Shown here in pieces: positions 49,668 to 59,523 of a stretch of DNA of 64,000 bases. The DNA lies in assembly GCF_032854445.1 (NCBI RefSeq), contig NC_088303.1, positions 13,029,501 through 13,093,500 on the forward strand, in the 5' to 3' direction. The notes below the pieces were generated by a model. That model had not been told where the DNA came from and ran no database searches. It saw nothing but the letters and a program-made list of their open reading frames with translations. Every line of letters begins with the position of its first letter. The stretch's first letter is position 1. The stretch comes from Liolophura sinensis (lineage: Eukaryota > Mollusca > Polyplacophora > Chitonida > Chitonidae). The position numbers and the translations under genes were made by a program.

Positions 49668-49699
49668 TTTTTTCTCATAAACCTCTCTTCTTTTTCCAG
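49668..49699 (+). promoter_or_regulatory. 3' splice site (acceptor) of the SK coding exon
   Basis: A pyrimidine-rich tract (TTCTTTTTTCTCAT, then CTCTCTTCTTTTTCCAG) ends at 49699, six bases before the chosen ATG. It indicates that the coding exon is preceded by an intron and that the frame upstream of 49700 is intronic. Confidence 0.7.
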
Positions 49700-49705
49700 G
49701 GCAAG

Positions 49706-51085
49706 ATGAGCGGCAACACGATGATCGAAGATCCTGGAATACCGCTCGTGGATCGCCGAAATGGGAAGTATTCCAAGTATGTCGAGGATGACACTTTCAG
49801 TCAATCGTCGGCGAGCACGGACTTAACTCCGGTGAGCAAGTACGACAACATCAGCTACCGGTTAAGTCAGCGGAAAAAGTATCTGTTCCGCCGGCGAGTG
49901 ATTGTGGATGTAGAATTTGCCATGGCCATGCTAGGCATTATATTAATGATAATAGATAACGAGTTGTTCATACGGGACGTTTATACCAAGGACTCGGTAG
50001 TCTCTGTGCTCATCAAAGTTTGCATTTCTATATCGACGGTGTTGTTGCTGGGCTTGGTGTGCATGTATCACGTTTGTGGTATTAAACTGTTCATGACGGA
50101 CAACGCTCTGGAGGACTGGCGCCTGGCAGTCGGTCCCGCAACCATTGTCAAGATCAGCCTGGAGCTTGTGGTCTGTGCCATTCACCCGATTCCCGGTAAC
50201 TTCACAACTACGTACTACCCAGCAAGCGGAGAGCCGCGCGAAGTGCCCATCGACGCCATCCTGTCCATCTTGATGATGCTACGCCTGTATCTGGTGGGTA
50301 AGTTCATGGTGATGCACAGTCGAATGTTGACGGACACCTCCACGCAGAGTCTTGGCGCACTGAACAAGGTGAAGATCGACGCGACGTTTGTGTTCAAGGC
50401 GCTTATGTCGACAAATCCAGGCACGATGCTCATCGCAATTATGCTCCTGGTCTTTCTCGTCAACAGCTGGGCGATGAGGACCTGTGAGGTGTATTATGAC
50501 CCCGACCAGGAACACAGCAGCTTCAGGGATGCCCTCTGGCTTATAGTCATCACTTTCCTCACCGTTGGATACGGGGATATCTACCCGAAAAGTGATTGCG
50601 GTAGGATGATTTCCTTTGGCACTGGGATACTTGGCGTCGGCACCACGGCTCTGTTGGTCGCTGTCCTGGGGCAGAAACTGGAGCAGACACGCTTAGAGAA
50701 GTATGTCCACAACTTTGCCTCCCGCGTACAGCTCGACAAGCAGCGTAAGCACGCGGCATCTGACGTCATCAAAAACGTCATATATTTATGGAAATTACGC
50801 AGACGAGGGGGTTCCAGTAACAAAACGAGAGTACATCGACATGGGAAACTCTTACAGGCCATACAAACCATGCGAGAGGCAAAATCTGAGAAAAGCATAA
50901 TCAACGAGAGTGCCATCGGTCCTGTAGAAATTCACAAAGCTGTCAATGACGTCTTCGATGTGGTGGAAGACTTTTCGAAGGAACAAAACGATCTCAAGGA
51001 GCGAGTAAGTTCTCTGGAAGGGAAGTTGGATGGAGTCGATTCAAAACTAGATGCTATCTACGCTGTTGTTTCAAGACGCCATTGA
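49706..51085 (+). CDS. SK: Small-conductance calcium-activated potassium channel, single coding exon
   Basis: 459 codons, SK/KCNN family. It is a plasma-membrane K+ channel gated by Ca2+ through constitutively bound calmodulin, setting after-hyperpolarisation in excitable cells. Domains (residues from this ATG): S1 about 66-86; S2 about 98-120; S3 about 142-160 ending in the family motif CAIHPIPGN; S4 about 184-205 (LRLYLVGKFMVMHSR, few charges, as in SK); the SLGALNKV linker; S5 about 238-254; pore helix and filter TVGYGD at 286-291; S6 about 300-321; calmodulin-binding domain about 325-390 (LEKYVHNF, LLQAIQ); C-terminal coiled coil about 410-455. The filter is TVGYGD where vertebrate SK has SIGYGD. 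The frame is open from 49601, but the first 35 codons include the acceptor, so ATG 49706 is preferred; additional upstream coding exons are possible. Unlike KCNN genes I know, all conserved domains lie in one exon. The frame is intact and the key residues are present, so it is likely functional. Confidence 0.93.
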   Translation: MSGNTMIEDPGIPLVDRRNGKYSKYVEDDTFSQSSASTDLTPVSKYDNISYRLSQRKKYLFRRRVIVDVEFAMAMLGIILMIIDNELFIRDVYTKDSVVSVLIKVCISISTVLLLGLVCMYHVCGIKLFMTDNALEDWRLAVGPATIVKISLELVVCAIHPIPGNFTTTYYPASGEPREVPIDAILSILMMLRLYLVGKFMVMHSRMLTDTSTQSLGALNKVKIDATFVFKALMSTNPGTMLIAIMLLVFLVNSWAMRTCEVYYDPDQEHSSFRDALWLIVITFLTVGYGDIYPKSDCGRMISFGTGILGVGTTALLVAVLGQKLEQTRLEKYVHNFASRVQLDKQRKHAASDVIKNVIYLWKLRRRGGSSNKTRVHRHGKLLQAIQTMREAKSEKSIINESAIGPVEIHKAVNDVFDVVEDFSKEQNDLKERVSSLEGKLDGVDSKLDAIYAVVSRRH

Positions 51086-51735
51086 ACAAATGTGGAGGTA
51101 TTTTCCTTTTTTCGTGCAAACGGACGCGTAATGTGTTGATTAATGGTGGAAATCTCAATGTTGAACGATACCGTATCTTCACAATGGAGTCTATGACGGT
51201 CACAGAACAAAATTACCACAGTATTGAGGCTTCTCGTCGTGATGTAACAGCCATCATTCACATATCATGGGGCGTCTTTCAATGTAATATCTAAATGTTG
51301 CCACTTCTGCCTGTTGTCACCTACGTCTTGATTTGACTTTGCTGATGGTATCTTCTCCGTGTTGCAAGATCTGGTGTTGGTTAGCGCTACCATAGTATCG
51401 CTTTATTTTGTTTGCCATGATTATATACGCTAGAAAAATTCTAAAAAGTCTAGTCTGTAATCAAATAGTTTATGCATGTTATAATTATGTTACTGTCACG
51501 CAGGCAGTGCTACGGATGGAAATGTGATGCACAACCCACACATATAATATCGTTATGCCTGCATTATCCGCACTGATTCAAACAGAAATAATCATCTGTA
51601 GCGAAGAGTACTCGCGGGGGAAAAGCAGTCTTGTTTGGTTATTCTCGTCTAAGCCTGGTCTCAATGTAGCGTTTAGATGAAACGTCTAATTACCTGTATA
51701 ACATGTATAGTTCAAGTCCAATTGTTTAAGTAATA
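51086..51735 (+). other. SK 3' flank / probable 3' UTR
   Basis: Unique AT-rich sequence with no poly(A) tract directly after the stop, so no sign of a recent processed retrocopy. The first canonical AATAAA I see is at 52202-52207. If that is used, the 31-bp array below is transcribed. Confidence 0.4.
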
Positions 51736-52230
51736 TTTCACAGTGAGGTTATTTCGCTGAATAGGGTTAAATTTGACGTCTGTTGTCTAAATAGGGTTTA
51801 GCTTTGATGTCAGTTATCTGGTTTAACTCTGATTGTCTGGTTATGGGTTAATTTTTGAGGCTGTTTGTCTGAATAAGATTAAACTTTAGCGTAAGTCATC
51901 AGGATATGGTTTAACTTGAATTGTCTGAATAGGGTCTAGTCTTGAGGTCATTTGTCTGAATAGAGTGTAGCCGTGACGTCATTTTTCTGATTACGATTTA
52001 GCCTTGATGTCAGTTGTCTGAATAGAGTGTAGCCGTGACGTCATTTGTCTGATTAGGGTTTAGCCTTGATGTCAGTTATCTGAATAGAGTGTAGCCTTGA
52101 CGTCAGTTGTCTGAATAGAGTGTAGCCTTGACGTCAGTTGACTGCATTACGGTCTGGCCTTGACGTCAGGTATCTGCTTTAAATTTAACGTTGATTGTTG
52201 AAATAAAACTTAAGTTTGTCTTTAGTTATC
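51736..52230. repeat. 31-bp minisatellite with CRE octamers, about 15 copies
   Basis: The unit is TCTGAATAGAGTGTAGCCTT then GACGTCAGTTG, degenerate at the edges. Perfect TGACGTCA palindromes occur at 51974-51981, 52036-52043, 52098-52105, 52129-52136 and 52161-52168. Other units carry TGATGTCA or TTGAGGTCA forms. Confidence 0.9.
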
Positions 52231-52544
52231 TGAATAGAACCCGTTGTCAATTTCACATGCTGTGGGAGTGGGAAGATTAGTCATTATACGTGTTGTGATT
52301 GCGTAGGGGCGGTCAATCAGATTCCGTTTAATGTAAAAATTTTGGTTGGGTAGGGGCAGCCGATCAGATTGCGTTTAGGGTACGAAGTTGCGATAGGGTA
52401 AGGGCAGCCAGCACCAAGGGATTGATGAAATTTAATTACCATATATGTACATATACGAGATGTCTGCCTTAGAGTCTCCAGCATATATTGCTAGAAATGT
52501 GAACTTTCTAAGCTATTTTGTTTCCCTAAAACTACTAGACGATC

Positions 52545-52890
52545 TGTCTGTGCTCCGCAGAACAACCAGTCGATCTGTCTCTGCTCCCCCTGAACAACGA
52601 GTCGATCTATCTATACTCACCAGAACTACCAGTCGATCTGTCTCTGCTCCCCCTGAACAACGAGTCGATCTATCTATACTCACCAGAACTACCAGTCGAT
52701 CTGTCTCTGCTCCCCCTGAACAACGAGTCGATCTATCTATACTCACCAGAACTGCCAGTCGATCTGTCTCTGCTCCCCCTGAACAACGAGTCGATCTATC
52801 TATACTCACCAGAACTACCAGTCGATCTGTCTCTGCTCCCCCTGAACAACGAGTCGATCTATCTATACTCACCAGAACTACCAGTTGACC
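52545..52890. repeat. 63-bp minisatellite, about 5.5 near-perfect copies
   Basis: The unit contains CCAGTCGATCTGTCTCTGCT, then CCCCCTGAACAACGAGTCGA, then TCTATCTATACTCACCAGAA. Units differ by about one base (ACTACC or ACTGCC), so the expansion is recent. Both strands stay open (147 and 119 codons) because 63 is 21 codons. Confidence 0.95.
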
Positions 52891-53090
52891 TGCCTGTGCT
52901 CACTTTCTATGAGCTTGTAAGTGACCAGCAGGTTCTCCAGAACTACCAGTTGGACTGCCTATTCTCACTATCTTTAAACTTGTAAGCGGCCATCAGTTTC
53001 CCCAGAACTACCTGTCGATTTGTCTGTACTCGCTCTCTTTAAGCTTTTAAGTAGCCAGCAGATTCCCCAAAACTACCAATCGACCTGTCT
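52891..53090. repeat. Degenerate ~75-bp repeat adjoining the 63-bp array
   Basis: Two to three copies containing CCAGAACTACCAGTTG, then CTTGTAAGTGACCAGCAG. They are related to the 63-bp unit through ACCAGAACTACCAGT. Confidence 0.65.
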
Positions 53091-53964
53091 TTGATCTCTC
53101 TTACTTCTGTCGCGCACCTGTCATATATATGGATTTATGTTAAATATATTTGTATTATGTTTCTCAGCATACAGAAAGGTGAAGCATACCCTGGAGCTGA
53201 CATAAGTCCTAGGGTAAAAACCAGATAGAAATCAGTCAACGCATAAGAGTAATATCTGTCTTGTAGTACTGTTACGAAATGACGATCTTTGCCGTTCTCA
53301 TTGCAGCTTCATGTACTGTTTTTTTTTTTAGATTGTCTCGGATTTTATTTTAACTTGTTTTATGTTTTTAATGTTTTCTTGTGCTGTTTTACTATTTTGA
53401 CTTATTTCGCTTTGACGCACCATCCAAAGCACACTGACCCATTATGTTCACTAAAACAGATGATTTAATGTGCAGTGATAAACACTAGCTATTTTGAGTT
53501 TCTCTGGTTATTAAATACATTAATGTGATAGTTGTTAAATACGTATGTCGAGTAACACTGACATTGCGAAGGAGGTGAATTCCAGGAACTCTGTGATGTT
53601 ACGGACCACCTCTGTAACGCATAGCGAACAATAAACGTTTATATTCACTGTTTTCAGGTTATCAGTTGTTATCTTTTCCTTCAACATTTTATGGTCTGGA
53701 GTGGATGTGACCTCTTAACATTTCGGCCTACGCAAGGCGGCTCCAACCTGTGTAAAATCAAAGCATTCTCTTCTGTTATAGGCTGCAGTGCCTTGGAGCT
53801 ACGTCTTTGCTTTACGAGCACATTCATGCAGATACTTTGATGTATTGCAGTCGAGTAATAAAGAGTTCACTGCTTGAGCCGACTTCTTTTAGGTGGGCAA
53901 TGTTTCCCCACTTCTGTTTCTATAATTCGTTTACCTACCCGTAGATACTAATGGTATTTTTTTT
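53091..53964. other. Unique AT-rich spacer
   Basis: I see no coding segment or repeat array here. An AATAAA lies near 53631. Confidence 0.4.
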
Positions 53965-53968
53965 ACCC

Positions 53969-54104
53969 AAATTTATTTATTTATTTAATTGGTGTTTTAC
54001 GCCGTACTGAAGAATATTTCACTTATACGACAGCGGCCAGCATTATGGTTGGAGGAAACCGGGCAGAGCCCAGGAGAAACCCACGACCATCCGCAGGTTG
54101 CTGG
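53969..54104 (-). mobile_element. SINE-A copy (minus strand)
   Basis: ATTTATTTATTTATTTAATT, then GGTGTTTTACGCCGTACTGA, then CGGCCAGCATTATGGTTGGA, then CCACGACCATCCGCAGGTTG. Confidence 0.9.
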
Positions 54105-54199
54105 AATTTTTTTACCCAAAGGCTGGGCTTCTGGGACAAATATACCTACTATCATAATGCCGATAAGACTAGGGCTGTGAATTATGGGGCTGACTCACA

Positions 54200-54735
54200 G
54201 GGCGAGTAAATGGTTCTACAACACTAAGACCAGTTTCCATTCAAGTGCCCGATTTACATCAAATTGTGTTCAGTGGTACATTAGTGGTATATCATCACTC
54301 TGGATTTAATTGCTTCCATGGGGTGCAGTCAACAGTATGTTGGAAAGACCACCCAAATATTACATGCAACAGTAAATGGCCATAGAAAATCAGTCAGGAA
54401 AAACAGATGCCAAAATACGCAAACGTTTTTCTGCCTCGGATTATGGTTGGGACCACTTTAGGATTCAAATAATATACGTGATTTTATCATCCTTCCATCA
54501 GATAATCTTTCTGATGCTGGAGGAAGGTCTTTGATCGGGAACTATATTGAATGATGGAGCTTGGTTCAGTGTTTTATTACGGCTTAAATGACAATGTTAT
54601 AGGTATTGACAACGTAACATGCAGTCAACCACTCGATTCAAACATAACACAACTGTTCAAATGCCATCAACGAAATCAACACATCACTTGTAGGATCAAT
54701 TTTCAGTTTTATGAATGTCAGCTACCTGATAGATT
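54200..54735 (+). pseudogene. Penelope-like GIY-YIG endonuclease relic
   Basis: One frame reads CSQQYVGKTTQ..ATVNGHRKSVRKN (about 54323-54400), the YVGxTxxxLxxRxNxHR signature of GIY-YIG domains in Penelope-like retroelements. A later frame (54551-54735) gives LGSVFYYGLNDNVIG, matching the conserved L..L.P.GLND tail of these proteins. Frameshifts separate the blocks and the first GIY part is eroded, so it is inactive. Orientation is + strand, downstream of SINE-A and next to the Tc1 element. Confidence 0.65.
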
Positions 54736-54970
54736 TGTCTAAAATAACTAAATTGCGGCCAAGAGAAACTTTACAAAGAGATCAAATCAATTTATTTTGC
54801 CAAAGCAAAAGACAGGATGACATTTTAATATATTGAAAAGACCAATAACTTTAGATAATGAAAGTCTTGAGTAAGAAAGGACAAAGCCCCCTTAACTCAT
54901 TTTACAAGTGAACAAAGAGAGCAGGGATAGAAAAATAGCCATTCCACCTTGGTTAACAATGGGCACAGTA

Positions 54971-56131
54971 TACAAAAAGTTGATTATTTTTAAAATCAGT
55001 CAATATAAAAAACAATCAATATCGCGTGTGGCCACCCTTTCCTTCAATGCATGCAAAAACTTCCGACGCATACACAAAGTCAGTCGTCTGATGAGATTAC
55101 GTGGGATTCGTTACCATTCATCTTGGAGAGCGAACGCCAGTTGTTGTTGGTTGGCTGCAAGGTGTGGCCAGTGTCTTACTCGAGGACCCATGATATCCCA
55201 AAGATATTCTATGCAGGACACATCTGGCGAACGTGCAGGCCACGGTAAGACTTTGACGTCGTTGGCATCCAGGAAGTTCTGCACAACTCGAGCTGTATGG
55301 GGCCTGGCGTTGTCATGCTGGTACAGGACACCATGTGGCTGCTGTTGAAGGAATGGCAGGACAACAGGACGTAGAATTTCATCCACGTAACGTTGAGTTG
55401 TTAGGTTCCCGTAGATGATGACCAGTGGTGTCCGTTCCTCTCCACACATCCCACCCCACACCATCACGCTGCCACCACCAAACGGTACCACCTCCTGGAC
55501 GCATGATGCAGCCGTTCGTTCGCCTCTTTGACGGTAAACTCGCTGTCTGCCAAACTCGGCTCGGAACAGGCAGAAGCGGCTTTCTTCCGTAAAAACAACA
55601 CGTTGCCAATCACGTCGCTGCGAACGGCGTACAATTCGAGCCCATCGCAACCTCTGGCGACGATGTTTGGCTGTCAACAACTGTCCTCTGAATGGTCGAT
55701 AGCCATTAGTCTCCGGGACACGGTCTGCCGACTGACCCGGTGACCTTAGGCTTTGATTGACGATGACGTCACTGTCAGGAAATGGTTCCTCAGGTATAAG
55801 GTGCGGAGGTACCCGTCTTCTCTGGGCGTAGTTACTCTAGGCCTGTCTGTTCTTGACCTGTCCGATGTCTGCCCTGTCAGTCTATAACGTTGCATTAAGT
55901 TTGACACAGTTACACGAGAGCAGCCGAAGGTCCTTGCAATGTGGGCATGGGTGGCTCCCATGGATACCATACCCAGGGCCCTCTCGCGTTGTTCTGGAGT
56001 CAATCGAGGCATTACTTTTGTCGTTTTTAGTCAGTGTGCAAGTCCAGCACACTGTGTGTAACGTTTTTATACACTTATTACATGTGCAGTTGCAGCCATC
56101 CATGGGTCACGTGATTTTTCAACTTTCTTCA
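54971..56131 (-). mobile_element. Tc1/mariner element (about 1.16 kb)
   Basis: Short imperfect terminal repeats (TACAAAAAGTTGA at left; TGAAGAAAGTTGA read inward from the right, 10 of 13 identical) are each flanked by TA (54969-54970 and 56132-56133), the Tc1/mariner target duplication. A decayed transposase fills the interior. Confidence 0.8.
55000..56012 (-). pseudogene. Tc1-type transposase, inactivated
   Basis: The N-terminal part (55746-56012, 88 codons) has the helix-turn-helix (RERALGMVSMGATHAHIART, then FGCSRVTVSNLMQRY) and the start of the second DNA-binding region. The catalytic part (55111-55680, 189 codons) is in another frame: FTEESRF, GGGSVMVWGG, HDNARPHTA, then WPARSPDVSCIEYLWD. 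The second D (residue 123) and E (158) are spaced DD34E as in Tc1. Lesions: a frameshift between the two parts, E in place of the first catalytic D (residue 32), and a stop after LQDEW, beyond which the family-like tail continues to about 55000. It cannot encode an active enzyme. Confidence 0.9.
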
Positions 56132-56329
56132 TAATCTCAAAACAAATTCGAGTGGGCGTATATGACGCTTGTCGCACATGGGGATATGCTTCCGACAATG
56201 TTTTCCTACAATAATTTGGTATTAATTTGATGAAAAGGCTGGTTAATTTTAACTCACGGAGTCGTAAAGTTTCTTTTGGCCGTCAGTTTAATATCACGCA
56301 GCCTCTAAGTATGGAAAGCCGAGAAACAT

Positions 56330-57050
56330 TAATATAAGAGCTAATAAGAAGACCCAGAAGATTTGAAAACCCTCAGTCTTTGACACGTGACTTCAGCCAG
56401 TAAAGAAAAACGTTTTGTATACAATCCACCATGTCAATACTACTGTTCGTGTAGGGACCAAACACGCTGTAAAAGGCCCTATCCTGCCAAAGGTACTTGA
56501 TGACCTTCAGAGAGTGAGTGAGTGAGTGCTTGGGGTTTAACGTCGTACTCAACAATTTTTCAGTCATATGACGACGAAGGAATCATTAGGGTGCATGCAC
56601 GTGTAATGTGCCTCCTTGTTGCAGGACGGATTTCCACCGCTCTTTTATTTAGTGCTGCATCACTGAGACGACTTACCGAAGGCAAGTAATTCGCCCCGCC
56701 CAAGCCATTATACTGATATGGGTCAACCAGTCGTTGCACTATCCCCTTCATGCCGAACGCCAAGCGAGGAAGTTACAACTTCCTCTTTTAAAGTCTTAGG
56801 TGTGACTCGATCAAGGATTGATCCTGGATCTACCGGTCCCGAAGCGGACGCTCTACCAACTGTGCTATCCGGGCCGGTCGACCTTCAGAGAAATTACGTT
56901 ATTGTTCCTGCGGACAAAGCTCCCAAATATAGTATATTTGTCCGGAAGAATTATTACTGTCACGTTCTTGTACAGGATCTAAGTATCACTACAAATGTCG
57001 CAACATCAACGTATTCTATAACGACCTATAACCTGGAAGAAGTATTTTAA
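56330..57050 (+). pseudogene. Penelope-like reverse transcriptase N-terminal relic, split by SINE-B
   Basis: Removing the SINE at 56513-56879 joins AVKGPILPKVLDDLQ to RNYVIVPADKAPKYSIFVRK and NYYCHVLVQDL. This matches the VIVPADKAxNN..xxxKKYY region preceding the RT core in Penelope-like elements. No RT catalytic box follows. It lies downstream of the GIY-YIG relic in the same orientation, with a Tc1 between them. Confidence 0.6.
56513..56879 (-). mobile_element. SINE-B copy with 11-bp target duplication
   Basis: Full-length minus-strand copy, from the GAGTGAGTGAGTGC tail to the tRNA-like head (CCCGAAGCGGACGCTCTACC, then AACTGTGCTATCCGGGCC). It is flanked by a perfect GACCTTCAGAG at 56502-56512 and 56880-56890. 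It splits the Penelope-like fragment. Confidence 0.92.
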
Positions 57051-57409
57051 AAAACATCAGTTTTTTTCTCAAAGACAGAAGGATATAAGTACCTTGCCGT
57101 CACAACGAAGCTTTCTTCAGTTCCACTACATAGGCCTACAAGACTAACCAGTCATAGGCTGTTCTGTTGTTCATTGAGTTTCTAGAATTTCTCATTAAAA
57201 ACATCCATGTGAAATTCGAGGGGGGGGGGGGGGGGCATATATCAACGGCGTACAGGTGTTGATGGGTACAAATTGTGCCTCCCCTTCGTTGAGCTACACC
57301 TGTTCTAGTATGATAGCAACACTAAGGAGTAAAATTCACCAGAGTTGGCCGCTATCTTATACTAAACCATGTATTTATGATGTTTAATTTAATTTTGTGA
57401 ATTGGCTTT

Positions 57410-57980
57410 TGCGATTATTAACCTCGAACGTCCATATTGGTTGACAGCTGATATACGAATGTCTGATTTCAATCAACGCCATATATTATTACTGCAAAAA
57501 CTATTGTGCAAAGATTATATTTGATCAAACGCCTTCACTCTAAGTTTCTTAAGATTTGGAATGAGTATAATTCTCTGGTAATTAAATATGGACAGATCTT
57601 CCAGAATCGCTGGCACTTAATCCGGGGCTAGGGGCTCTATATTCATCGTGTTGAGTTTGATCTCCACGTTTGATATATGAGCAGTTGAAACTGCTAAAGT
57701 GAGATGCATATTGCGATTTTCGACAAATAAGGTCAATATATTAATATGTTGCGCCATGATTTCATCATCTGCCTAGAACATTTCTTGCATCTTTAGAACA
57801 TTGTTGAAAACTGCCCTTGCATGATTCCGTCCTAAATTCGCACTTTTTATACGTTCTCATTTCTTTGGTGGTTTCTGTTAAAACGTCATTTTGGGAATTG
57901 GCCTAGGGATTATTGAGGATTATTGACGTTCATTGTGGCTGACGGCTGGTACGAATGTGTGTTTTGACGCCTAGATCGGT
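57410..57980 (+). pseudogene. Retroelement RT C-terminal relic, copy 2, with 3' region
   Basis: A frame near 57510-57600 reads VQRLYLIKRLHSKFLKIWNE then YNSLVIKYGQ. It is homologous to the copy at 60150 (QGYSIKCLLSTFLKFNTEYI) and to the LLxQGF..LxxSFxKFxxRY tail of the RT family. The 3' part (CAGAATCGCTGGCACTTAAT, then GATATATGAGCAGTTG) also matches. A G run lies just upstream at 57219-57237. Confidence 0.5.
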
Positions 57981-58094
57981 AGTGGGTGCTAGGGGCTAGG
58001 CGGTTGGTAGTAGGTCGGTATGGCAACTTGTAAATGGACATGGCCAAAGCTGTTAGCTCCTGTCATCTACATCTCTGATGTTAGCGTAAGGCTT

Positions 58095-59395
58095 CTGCTG
58101 GCGCCTGTCCAACATATACTTCCCTGATGTCAATGTTACGCTCTACAGGCTCCTGTCCAACATCTACTTCCCTGATATCAATGTTACGTTCTGCAGGCTC
58201 CTGTCCACCATCTACTTCCCTGATGTCAATGTTTGGTTCTACTGACTCCTGTCCACCATCTACTTCCCTGACGTCAATGTAACGTTCTGCTGACTCCTGT
58301 CCACCATCTACTTCCCTGATGTCAATGTTACATTCTGCTGGCTCCTGTCCACCATCTACTTCCATGATGTCAATGTTACGTTCTGCTGGCTCCTGTCCAA
58401 CATATACTTCCCTGACGTCAATGTTACGTTCTGCTGGCTCTTGCCCAACATCTACTCCCTGATGTCAATGTTACGTTCCTGCTGGCTCTTGTCCAACATC
58501 TACTTCCCTGATGTCAATGTTACGTTTTTCTGGCTCCTGTCCACCATCTACTTCCATGATGTCAATGTTACGTTCTGCTGGCTCCTGTCCAACATCTACT
58601 TCCCCGACGTCAATGTTTCGTTCTGCTGGCTCCTGCCCACCATCTACTTCCCTGATGTCAATGGTACGTTTCTCTGGCTCCTGTCCACCATCTACTTCCC
58701 TGATGTCAATGTAACGTTCTGCTGGCTCCTGTCCACCATTTACTTCCCTGAAGTCAATGTTACGCTCTGCTGGCTCCTGTCCACCATCTACTTCCCTGAT
58801 GTCAATGTTACATTCTGCTGACTCCTGTCCAAAACATTTACTTCCCTGACGTCAATGTTACGTTCTGCTGGCTCCTGTCCACCATCTACTTCCCTGATGT
58901 CAATGTTACGTCCTGCTGGCTCCTGGCCACAATCTACTTCCCTGATGTTAATGAAACGTTCTGCTGGCTCCTGTCCACCATCTACTTCCCTGATGTCAAT
59001 GTTACGTTCTGCTGGCCCCTGTCCTCCATCTACTTCCCTGATGTCAATGTTACGTTCTGCTGGTTCCTGGCCACAATCTACTTCCCTGATGTTAATGTAA
59101 CGTTCTGCTGGCTCCTGTCCACCATCTACTTCCCTGATGTCAATGTTACACTTCTGCTGGCTCCTGTCCACAATGTACTTCCCTGATGTCAATGTTACGT
59201 TCTGCTGGCTCCTGTCCAACATCTACTTCCCTGATGTCAATGTTACACTTCTGCCGGCTCCTGTCTACAATCTACTTCCCTGATGTCAATGTTACGTTCT
59301 GCTGGCTCCTGGCCAAAGTCTACTTCCCTGATGTCAATGTTACCGTCTGCTGGCTCCTGGCCACAGTCTACTTCCCTGATGTCAGTGTAAACCAT
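58095..59395. repeat. 48-bp minisatellite, about 27 copies
   Basis: The unit is CTGCTGGCTCCTGTCCACCA, then TCTACTTCCCTGATGTCAAT, then GTTACGTT. Its period of 16 codons gives open frames on both strands (GSCPPSTSLMSMLRSA and REVDGGQEPAERNIDI types), but indels break each frame repeatedly, so it is not coding. Three copies carry TGACGTCA (58269, 58413, 58847). Confidence 0.95.
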
Positions 59396-59495
59396 TTTGT
59401 CGCTGGCGTAGCAATCAGCGATATGCTCTAGGTTCCGAGTGTCTCCCAGCGGACCTCTTTCGGGAGCGCACTGAATGTCCCAACCCATTCTGCCT

Positions 59496-59523
59496 CACCC
59501 CCCCCCCCCCTCTCTCTCTCTCC
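59496..59523. repeat. Poly-C run followed by (TC)n
   Basis: About 13 C residues followed by TCTCTCTCTCTC. Confidence 0.9.

Noticed and set aside
49601-49705. N-terminal extension of the SK channel (35 codons before the chosen ATG)
   Set aside because: It contains a pyrimidine tract and CAG acceptor and no resemblance to SK N-termini; it is most likely intron.
54551-54742. Separate 63-codon gene
   Set aside because: Its LGSVFYYGLNDN segment is the tail of the Penelope-like GIY-YIG relic.
56718-57050. 110-codon + ORF as a gene
   Set aside because: The first half is antisense SINE-B head; the second half is the Penelope-like RT fragment.
58081-59488. 16-residue repeat frames (REVDGGQEPAERNIDI type) resembling a coiled-coil protein
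   Set aside because: The period is exactly 48 bp and single-base indels break each frame every few units; both strands are open.
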